A program made the translations under genes and the position numbers. Below the pieces are notes generated by a model. It did no database searches, was not told where the DNA came from, and saw nothing but the letters and a program-made list of their open reading frames with translations. Positions 58,088-64,000 of a stretch of DNA of 64,000 nt are shown one piece after another. Position 1 is the stretch's first letter; each line of letters begins with the position of its first letter. Source of the DNA: Blattabacterium cuenoti (lineage in GTDB: Bacteria > Bacteroidota > Bacteroidia > Flavobacteriales > Blattabacteriaceae); contig NZ_CP059211.1 of NCBI RefSeq assembly GCF_014252115.1, positions 453,061-517,060 of the forward strand, given 5' to 3'.

Positions 58088-59406
58088 GAAAAAAAAACTT
58101 TGAAAATATCCCAAATGATGATAAACATCATAACTAAACTAATTATGATAAATCCATAAATAGTACAACGTTCAATTATTTCTTCATTTATTTTCTTTTT
58201 TGTTATCATTTCTATCATGATAAATAAGATATATCCTCCATCTAATGACGGAATAGGGAATAAATTTAAAAAAGCTAACCAAATGGATAAAGTAGCAGTT
58301 AAAGTCCAAAAAATATCCCAATTCCATTTAGATGGAAATTCTTTAGCTATAGAAAAAAAACTACCTATTTGTTTATAAGCTTTAGTTTCTATATGAAAAA
58401 CATTTTTAAAAAAAAAGATTTGATTTTTTAGAACATTCCAAGTTTTTTTTATTCCATGAGGAATACTTTCGTAAAAAGTGTAATTTTTTTTATCAAATAA
58501 AAAAATTTGATCTAAATCCATAAAATCTTTTAAATAAATACCTAAAATCCCTTTTGGGTTTACAAAAATCTCTTTTTGAATAAGGCTCCCATTTCTATTA
58601 ATAGATATTAATATATTTTCATTTTTATACTTTGATAATAAATCTTTTAGTTGATCAGAAAAAAGAACAAATTCAGAATTAATAGCTAATATTTCATCAT
58701 TATTTTTTAGTCCATACTTTTCTGCTTCAGAATTTTTTATCACATAATTGATTATAGGGGGAACACGAGGTTTAATAAAAAAATTAAATTCTTTTCTATC
58801 AAAAAGAAATTTTTTCTTGTTATCACTTAATGATAATTTTATAATATTTCCCATACGATCTATAGTAATAGAATTACCCAAAATAATTGCTTTTGGAATA
58901 TCATTGAAGTATGGAACATACTTATCGTTTACAAATAAAATTTTGTCTCCATTTTTTAATCCTATTTTTTCCCCTAAATCATCAACTTCTATTCCGTATT
59001 TAACATTTTTCGTAGGAAGAAAAGTTTCCCCATGTTTGAATAACAAAAAAGTAAAAATTAAAATAGATAACAATATATTAAAAATAATTCCTCCAGAAAT
59101 AATTAATAGTCTTTTTATTCCGGATTTGGAACGAAACTCCCAATTTTGGGTTTGAATTTCTGATTTATTATCCATTATCATTCCAGATATTTTAACATAT
59201 CCTCCTAAAGGCAACCAACCTATTCCATAAATAGTATGTCCTATCTTTTTTTTAACAAGAGAAAACCAAGGATCAAAAAACAAGAAAAATCTTTCTACTC
59301 TAACTTTAAATACTTGAGCTAGAATAAAATGACCTAATTCATGAACAACAACTAATATAGAAATGCTTAATAGTAATTGTATAGATCTAATTAAAATTGA
59401 TGACAT
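58084..59406 (-). CDS. rseP: Site-2 intramembrane zinc metalloprotease RseP
   Basis: RseP cleaves membrane-embedded substrates, classically an anti-sigma factor and leftover signal peptides. It has 440 residues. The zinc motif VVHELGH has H22, E23 and H26 in the first helix, and the third ligand Asp is in PIPSLDGG near the C-terminus. Two PDZ-like regions lie in the periplasmic middle (near 145-185 and 220-285). Four membrane helices are predicted. No sigma-E system is visible, so a signal-peptide clearance role seems plausible. It ends against the cyclo-ligase gene and is divergent from feoA. Confidence 0.95.
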   Translation of the reverse strand: MSSILIRSIQLLLSISILVVVHELGHFILAQVFKVRVERFFLFFDPWFSLVKKKIGHTIYGIGWLPLGGYVKISGMIMDNKSEIQTQNWEFRSKSGIKRLLIISGGIIFNILLSILIFTFLLFKHGETFLPTKNVKYGIEVDDLGEKIGLKNGDKILFVNDKYVPYFNDIPKAIILGNSITIDRMGNIIKLSLSDNKKKFLFDRKEFNFFIKPRVPPIINYVIKNSEAEKYGLKNNDEILAINSEFVLFSDQLKDLLSKYKNENILISINRNGSLIQKEIFVNPKGILGIYLKDFMDLDQIFLFDKKNYTFYESIPHGIKKTWNVLKNQIFFFKNVFHIETKAYKQIGSFFSIAKEFPSKWNWDIFWTLTATLSIWLAFLNLFPIPSLDGGYILFIMIEMITKKKINEEIIERCTIYGFIIISLVMMFIIIWDIFKVFFS

Positions 59407-59468
59407 TTATAAAATTTAAAAAATAAAAAAGATAAATTTAAATCTTTATTCCAAAATAAAAATATATT

Positions 59469-59708
59469 TTGAATTTATCTAATCTTAAAAAAGGAGAAAA
59501 AGGAATTATTAAAGGATATAAAAATGATGATTTTCCTATAAAATTATTAGAATTAGGAATTTTACCTGGCGTAAAATTCGAAATACTTTTTGTTTCTATT
59601 TTTTATGATCCATTATGTATAAGCTATGATCAATCTTTCTTAATTTTACGAAAAGAAGAAGCCGAAAATATTATAATAGAACCAGAAATAAATAATGTTA
59701 AAAATTAA
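59469..59708 (+). CDS. feoA: Ferrous iron transport protein A
   Basis: FeoA is a small SH3-like cytosolic partner of FeoB. It has 79 residues with the typical LKKGEKGIIKGY start, LLELGILPGVKFEI core and LRKEEAENIIIEP end. The start is TTG at 59469; no ATG is available. Its stop overlaps the feoB start by 14 bases. Together with feoB and the peptide at 61733 it forms a Fe(II) uptake operon. Confidence 0.92.
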   Translation: MNLSNLKKGEKGIIKGYKNDDFPIKLLELGILPGVKFEILFVSIFYDPLCISYDQSFLILRKEEAENIIIEPEINNVKN

Positions 59709-61731
59709 ATTAGCTCTTATTGGAAATCCAAATGTCGGAAAAACTTCTTTATTTAATAAATTAACTGGACTAAATCAAAAAGTTGGAAATTATATAGGAG
59801 TTACAGTAGATAAAAAAATAGGATATTTTTATTACGATAATATATATTATCAAATCTTAGATCTTCCTGGAACTTATAGTATATATCCTTCATCTGAAAA
59901 TGAAGAGATAGTTAGTAAACTACTCAGTAATATAAATGATTTTGATTATCCAGATAAAATCATAGTTGTTGCTGATTCATCAAATATAAAAAAAAGTCTC
60001 CTTATACTTAGGCAAATACAAGACTTAGGATTCCCTGTTCTTTTTGTATTGAATATGCTTGACGAAGCAAAAAAAAAGGGAATATCTATTAATATAGAAA
60101 AATTAAAAAACTTCCTTCTAACAGAAGTAGTATTAATTAACGCAAGAACAGGAGTAGGCTTAAATAAAGTTAAAAGAAAAATAAAAAATTTAAATAAAAA
60201 AAAAAACTCCTTTTTTAATCCAGGGATAAATTATTCTACTGCTATTGATGACGTAAAAAATAATTTTAAAGTAAATACTTACCAAGCTTGGTATTATTTA
60301 GCTTATAATAAAAAATTTTTTAAGGAAAATTTTTTATTAGATGAAATAAAAAAGAAACATAACATTATTCCCAAAAGATTACAAGTAAAAGAAACATTAG
60401 ATAGATATGAAGAAATAGAAAAAATTTTTTCAAAAACAGTTTCCAAATTAATTTCTGAAAAAGAAAAAACCTATTTAGAATTTTCAAAAAAAATAGATAA
60501 TTGTTTTATTGTACACCCTTTTTGGGGGTACTTTATTTTTTTATTTATTTTATTTTTTATTTTTCAATCTATTTTTTTTTGGTCAGAAATACCTAAACAA
60601 TTTATAGAATTTTTTTTTTCTTTTATACAAAAAAAATTAGGAAATGTTTATTCTGGTCCTTTGAATAATTTTTTTTTGCAAGGAATATTACCTGCAATTA
60701 GCACAATTATTTCTTTTATACCACAAATTTCTATTTTACTATTTTTTCTTTTTCTTATGGAAGAAAGTGGTTATATAAGTAGAGTTATATTCTTAATGGA
60801 TAGAATTATGCGTCCTTTTGGATTGAATGGAAAAAGTGTTGTTCCTCTTATTTCAAGTATAGCTTGTGCTATTCCTGCAATTATGTCATCTAGACATATA
60901 GAAAACACTAGAGATCGTTTAATTACTATTTTAGCAACTCCTTTTATGACTTGTTCCGCAAGATTACCTGTTTATACCTTAATTATATCTATAATTATAC
61001 CGGACAAAAAATGGTATTTCATTCAACTAAGAGGGATCGTACTTTTAGCTATGTATATTTTAGGAATTATATCTGCTTTAATCGTATCAATAATTTTACA
61101 TCAATTTCTAAAAAAAACTTATAAAAGTCATCTTATAATGGAAATTCCCACTTATAAAATTCCTATGTTAAAAAATATGTTGATTACTCTATGGATCAAT
61201 CTTAAATCATTTATTATAAATGCAGGAAAAATGATTTTTTTAATAAATATATTGATTTGGGTATTAGGTACTTTCGGTCCTTCAGAAAACTTATCGGATA
61301 AAAATTCAATTATTAACATACAAAAAAAAGAATTACCTTATTCTTATTTAGGATTATTAGGAAAAAAAATTGAACCTATAATTCGTCCATTAGGATATGA
61401 TTGGAAAATTGGAATAGGATTGTTATCATCTCTTGTAGCAAGAGAAGTTTTTGTTAGTACTATGGCGTCTGTGTATAGTATAGAAGAAAAAGAAAATTTT
61501 TTAAAAGAAAAAATGAAAAAAGAAGTCTATCCTATAACTAAAAAACCTATTTATAATTTAGCAACAGGGACTTCTTTATTATTTTTTTATGCATTTTCTA
61601 TGCAATGTATAAGCACCTTATCTATAATAAGAAAAGAAACGAGATCTTGGAAATGGCCAATTATACAATTTATTTTTATGACTTTTCTGTCTTATATAGT
61701 TTCATTATTTACATATCAAATATTAAAATAA
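59695..61731 (+). CDS. feoB: Ferrous iron transporter FeoB
   Basis: FeoB moves Fe(II) through the inner membrane. It has 678 residues. The N-terminal G protein domain shows GNPNVGKT (10-17), DLPG (56-59) and NMLD (120-123). A helical GDI region follows. The membrane domain has two Gate motifs, with IACAIPAIMSSR and QCISTLSIIRKETRSW. It is shorter than the E. coli protein (773) but typical for the phylum. Its stop is followed one base later by a 36-residue membrane peptide. Confidence 0.97.
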   Translation: MLKIKLALIGNPNVGKTSLFNKLTGLNQKVGNYIGVTVDKKIGYFYYDNIYYQILDLPGTYSIYPSSENEEIVSKLLSNINDFDYPDKIIVVADSSNIKKSLLILRQIQDLGFPVLFVLNMLDEAKKKGISINIEKLKNFLLTEVVLINARTGVGLNKVKRKIKNLNKKKNSFFNPGINYSTAIDDVKNNFKVNTYQAWYYLAYNKKFFKENFLLDEIKKKHNIIPKRLQVKETLDRYEEIEKIFSKTVSKLISEKEKTYLEFSKKIDNCFIVHPFWGYFIFLFILFFIFQSIFFWSEIPKQFIEFFFSFIQKKLGNVYSGPLNNFFLQGILPAISTIISFIPQISILLFFLFLMEESGYISRVIFLMDRIMRPFGLNGKSVVPLISSIACAIPAIMSSRHIENTRDRLITILATPFMTCSARLPVYTLIISIIIPDKKWYFIQLRGIVLLAMYILGIISALIVSIILHQFLKKTYKSHLIMEIPTYKIPMLKNMLITLWINLKSFIINAGKMIFLINILIWVLGTFGPSENLSDKNSIINIQKKELPYSYLGLLGKKIEPIIRPLGYDWKIGIGLLSSLVAREVFVSTMASVYSIEEKENFLKEKMKKEVYPITKKPIYNLATGTSLLFFYAFSMQCISTLSIIRKETRSWKWPIIQFIFMTFLSYIVSLFTYQILK

Positions 61732-61732
61732 A

Positions 61733-61843
61733 ATGTGGCAATACATCATAATTAGTTTATTTTTCTTATATTCAATCTTTTATTTATTTAGAAAATTGTT
61801 GCATTTTTTTCTACGAAAAAAAAAATGTAATTGTAAACTGTGA
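61733..61843 (+). CDS. FeoB-associated small membrane peptide, Cys-poor form
   Basis: A 36-residue open reading frame begins one base after the feoB stop. Residues about 3-18 form a single membrane helix (IIISLFFLYSIFYLF), followed by a basic segment and the ending KKKCNCKL. Size, position and a Lys/Cys C-terminus match the FeoB-associated Cys-rich membrane protein family seen in Bacteroidetes and Firmicutes. Those usually have more cysteines than the CxC here, so this may be a reduced version. Ten A residues (61816-61825) precede the CxC, a possible slippage site. Too short to be certain, but the context is strong. Confidence 0.7.
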   Translation: MWQYIIISLFFLYSIFYLFRKLLHFFLRKKKCNCKL

Positions 61844-61858
61844 ATTCTTTTGAGAATC

Positions 61859-62845
61859 TTATTTTCCTAACATATTCTTTTCAATGGAAGCGTATATATA
61901 ATTTTTAAATAACTCAGACAAAGAAATCCCAACTATTTTCAATTGTTTTGGAAAAATACTTTCTTCTGAAAAACCGGGTATTGTATTGATTTCCAGAAAA
62001 AAAGGATCTCCATTTACTATGATATATTCTGCTCTAGATATTCCTGATAAATTTAAAAATTTATACACTTTTTTTGCTATTTTTCGTATTTTGTTCTCAA
62101 CATCCGGTGATAATTTTGCTGGAGTAATTTCCTTAGATTTTCCAGAATATTTTGATTCAAAATCAAAAAAATCATTTTGACTGATTATTTCAGTTATTGG
62201 TAAAACAATTATTTCATTTTTAAATGAAAAAACACCAACTGAGACTTCCTTACCCTCAAGAAAGGATTCTATAATAATTTCTTCATCTTCTATAAAAGCC
62301 TTTTGTATTGCATTAAAAAGGTCTTTTTCTTCATAAACTTTACTTATACCTAAACTAGATCCAGATCTATTGGGTTTTACAAAACAAGGAAGTCCTATTT
62401 TGTTTAAAATTTTTTCTTGGCAAAAAATCTGATTTTTGTTTAAAAAAAAAGATTCAGCTGTATTAACTCCAAAATATTTCATCAAACTTAAACAATATTT
62501 TTTATTAAAAGTAACATTAGCATGATGAAAACTACATCCTGTATAAGGAATTCTTAATAGTTCGAAATAAGCTTGTAACATTCCGTCTTCTCCTGGAGTT
62601 CCATGTATAGCATTAAATACACAATCAAATTTTAAATTCTTTATTCCAAAAATAGTAAAATCTTGTTTATTGATAAAATACTCTTTATTTTTATCATCTT
62701 TCATAAACCATCTATCTTTTAGAAGATAGATTTGAAAAGGATCAAATTCTTTTCTGCATAAATTTTCATAAACAACTTTTCCGCTTTTTAGTGAAATAAT
62801 GGATTCATTTGAATACCCCCCCATAACAACTGCTATTTTTTTCAT
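61859..62845 (-). CDS. ddl: D-alanine--D-alanine ligase
   Basis: Ddl joins two D-alanines with ATP for peptidoglycan. It has 328 residues. The start has VVMGGYSNESIISLKSG, with HGTPGEDGMLQ, the ATP-grasp PNRSGSSLGISKV, and the end region SRAEYIIVNGDPFFLEINTIPGFSE, given here for its E and N metal ligands. All ATP-grasp residues look intact. It is divergent from the PASTA gene, 47 bases away. With murA and glmM it shows cell-wall synthesis is kept. Confidence 0.97.
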   Translation of the reverse strand: MKKIAVVMGGYSNESIISLKSGKVVYENLCRKEFDPFQIYLLKDRWFMKDDKNKEYFINKQDFTIFGIKNLKFDCVFNAIHGTPGEDGMLQAYFELLRIPYTGCSFHHANVTFNKKYCLSLMKYFGVNTAESFFLNKNQIFCQEKILNKIGLPCFVKPNRSGSSLGISKVYEEKDLFNAIQKAFIEDEEIIIESFLEGKEVSVGVFSFKNEIIVLPITEIISQNDFFDFESKYSGKSKEITPAKLSPDVENKIRKIAKKVYKFLNLSGISRAEYIIVNGDPFFLEINTIPGFSEESIFPKQLKIVGISLSELFKNYIYASIEKNMLGK

Positions 62846-62892
62846 TATTTATTTTTAATTTTATTGGTTTTTTATTTCTTTATTTTTTATTT

Positions 62893-64000
62893 ATGAATTA
62901 TTCAAAATATTTTGTAATATTTATCATAAATATTATGATTTCCATACTAATTTTATATAAAATTACTCAATTAGCATTGAAATGGGTAGATATTTATACA
63001 AAACATGGATCTTATGTTGTAGTTCCTGATTTAAGAGGTTTTACTTTATCTAAATCTTTATTAATTTTAGAAAAATTAGGTCTAAAATACGATATAGATA
63101 CATCACGATATGATCCTAATTTCAAAATTAATCAAATTATTTCTTTTTCTCCAGAAGCTGGTGGACATGTTAAAGAAGGTAGATATATATATATACAAGT
63201 TAATTCTAAATCATCTCAATCCGTTTTACCTAATATTATAAATAAAGATAAACGAATAGCTATAAAATTACTTCACGCTAATCATATTTTCGTTAAAGAA
63301 ATCAGATACATTAATGATATGAATGAAAATATCATTTTAAAAGTTTTATATAATAACAAATCTATTCAATCCGGATATAGATTTCCTCCTAATCAAGATG
63401 GAGTTACTTTAATTATTGGAAAAGAATATGAAAAAAATAATTTTGTAGTTCCTAATGTTATTGGAATGTCATTACATTCAGCTACTTCTATTCTAAAAAA
63501 TCAGTCATTTCATGTTATCAATTTTTACTATAATTATGCAATCAAAAATCCTGACATAAATCCTGAAAAAAATGTAAAAGTATATCGTCAAAAACCTGAT
63601 CCTGGTGTTCTTTACGATAAGAATAAATCTATTGAACTTTGGTTAACTTCAAGAGAAGAAACATTAGATCATTTGATTCAAACTGAAGAAAAAGACTTCA
63701 AAAAACAAACTGAAGAAAAAGACTTCAAAAAACAAACTGAAGAAAAAGACTTCAAAAAACAAACTGAAGAAAAAGACTTCAAAAAACAAACTGAAGAAAA
63801 AGACTTCAAAAAACAAACTGAAGAAAAAGACTTCAAAAAACAAACTGAAGAAAAAGACTTCAAAAAACAAACTGAAGAAAAAGACTTCAAAAAACAAACT
63901 GAAGAAAAAGACTTCAAAAAACAAACTGAAGAAAAAGACTTCAAAAAACAAACTGAAGAAAAAGACTTCAAAAAACAAACTGAAGAAAAAGACTTCAAAA
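62893..64000 (+). CDS. PASTA-domain membrane protein with tandem-repeat C-terminus (3' end outside window)
   Basis: At least 369 residues, open to the window end. A short cytosolic start is followed by a membrane helix (about 5-23). Three PASTA domains follow: about 39-105 (VVPDLRGFTLSKSLLILEKLG), 110-180 (LPNIINKDKRIAIKLL) and 183-257 (VVPNVIGMSLHSATSILKN). They are extracytoplasmic and, in other bacteria, bind peptidoglycan fragments. There is no kinase domain, so it is not a PknB-type sensor. From residue 263 the protein is a string of TEEKDFKKQ units, net uncharged and helix-prone, continuing past the window. The position beside ddl matches a PASTA gene I recall there in flavobacteria. 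The repeats are the novelty. Confidence 0.88.
   Translation, partial: MNYSKYFVIFIINIMISILILYKITQLALKWVDIYTKHGSYVVVPDLRGFTLSKSLLILEKLGLKYDIDTSRYDPNFKINQIISFSPEAGGHVKEGRYIYIQVNSKSSQSVLPNIINKDKRIAIKLLHANHIFVKEIRYINDMNENIILKVLYNNKSIQSGYRFPPNQDGVTLIIGKEYEKNNFVVPNVIGMSLHSATSILKNQSFHVINFYYNYAIKNPDINPEKNVKVYRQKPDPGVLYDKNKSIELWLTSREETLDHLIQTEEKDFKKQTEEKDFKKQTEEKDFKKQTEEKDFKKQTEEKDFKKQTEEKDFKKQTEEKDFKKQTEEKDFKKQTEEKDFKKQTEEKDFKKQTEEKDFKKQTEEKDFK
63679..64000 (+). repeat. Perfect 27-bp tandem repeat, at least 11.9 copies, in the PASTA gene
   Basis: The unit caaactgaagaaaaagac + ttcaaaaaa (27 bp, in frame, encoding QTEEKDFKK) is repeated 11 times plus 25 bases without a single mismatch and runs off the window. 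Perfect identity implies recent expansion or homogenisation. There are no spacers, so it is not a CRISPR array. Confidence 0.97.

Noticed and set aside
63664..63998. Long minus-strand frames across the 27-bp repeat
   Set aside because: They are by-products of a repeat whose unit is a multiple of three; the plus frame continues a clear PASTA protein.
63679..64000. Possible CRISPR array
   Set aside because: Units are contiguous and identical with no spacers, and lie in a coding frame.

Overview
The window is gene-dense, very AT-rich bacterial chromosome with no phage, insertion sequence, CRISPR array or defence island. The gene content and order point to the Bacteroidetes (Flavobacteriales). 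The markers are a five-helix cytochrome-b type SdhCAB, a DUF4290 protein before murA, ileS next to a DksA-like protein without its zinc cysteines and lspA, a LuxC-type acyl-CoA reductase beside a dicluster ferredoxin, and a few TTTG-N19-TAnnTTTG promoters with no Shine-Dalgarno sequences. Strong AT bias, A/T homopolymers, short spacers, overlapping gene ends and loss of accessory genes fit a reduced endosymbiont. Retained amino-acid, folate, riboflavin and cell-wall genes make a cockroach Blattabacterium the best guess. That name is an inference from memory of gene content, not a database match.

Layout. 1-3.2 kb (+): the end of a DEAD-box helicase, aroC and miaA; miaA runs into an antisense tRNA-Val. 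3.3-6.3 kb: folC (-) and glnS (+). 6.3-19.1 kb (-): one long transcription and translation block. Read in its own direction it is tRNA-Thr(TGT), tRNA-Tyr, tRNA-Gly(TCC), tRNA-Thr(GGT), tuf, tRNA-Trp, secE, nusG, rplK, rplA, rplJ, rplL, rpoB, rpoC, with a good promoter before the first tRNA. 19.1-23.7 kb (-): ileS, a DksA-like gene, lspA. 23.7-26.5 kb (+): mutS, tRNA-Gly(GCC), tRNA-Leu(TAA). 26.5-28.0 kb (-): guaB. 28.2 kb (+): a short Asn-rich lipoprotein with its own promoter and the only convincing hairpin terminator. 28.5-37.7 kb (-): sdhC-sdhA-sdhB-accA-dnaB-LolE-like permease-glmM-rplS. 37.7-38.9 kb (-): a cysteine desulfurase. 39.1-43.2 kb (+): rny, a deoxyhypusine-synthase-like gene, lpdA. 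43.2-47.4 kb: ung and ferredoxin (-), acyl-CoA reductase (+), then tRNA-Val(GAC)-rpsU-aroE-ribD (-). 47.5-55.8 kb (+): recG, a UvrD-type helicase, a cation efflux gene, DUF4290, murA, greA, a HIT protein. 55.8-62.8 kb: coaX (-), an alpha/beta hydrolase and a 5-formyltetrahydrofolate cyclo-ligase (+), rseP (-), feoA-feoB plus a 36-residue FeoB-associated peptide (+), ddl (-). 62.9-64.0 kb (+): a PASTA protein whose C-terminus is a perfect 27-bp tandem repeat cut by the window end.

Together the genes supply core gene expression, aromatic, folate, riboflavin and CoA steps, succinate oxidation, fatty-acid initiation, peptidoglycan precursors, ferrous iron uptake and more DNA repair (mutS, ung, recG, a UvrD helicase) than many small endosymbionts keep. 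No gene-free stretch exceeds about 300 bases; the longest is the 298-base murA-greA spacer. I see no convincing new multi-gene system. The best leads are the repeat-bearing PASTA protein, the substituted deoxyhypusine-synthase homologue, the ferredoxin/LuxC pair, the stand-alone lipoprotein and the FeoB-associated peptide.
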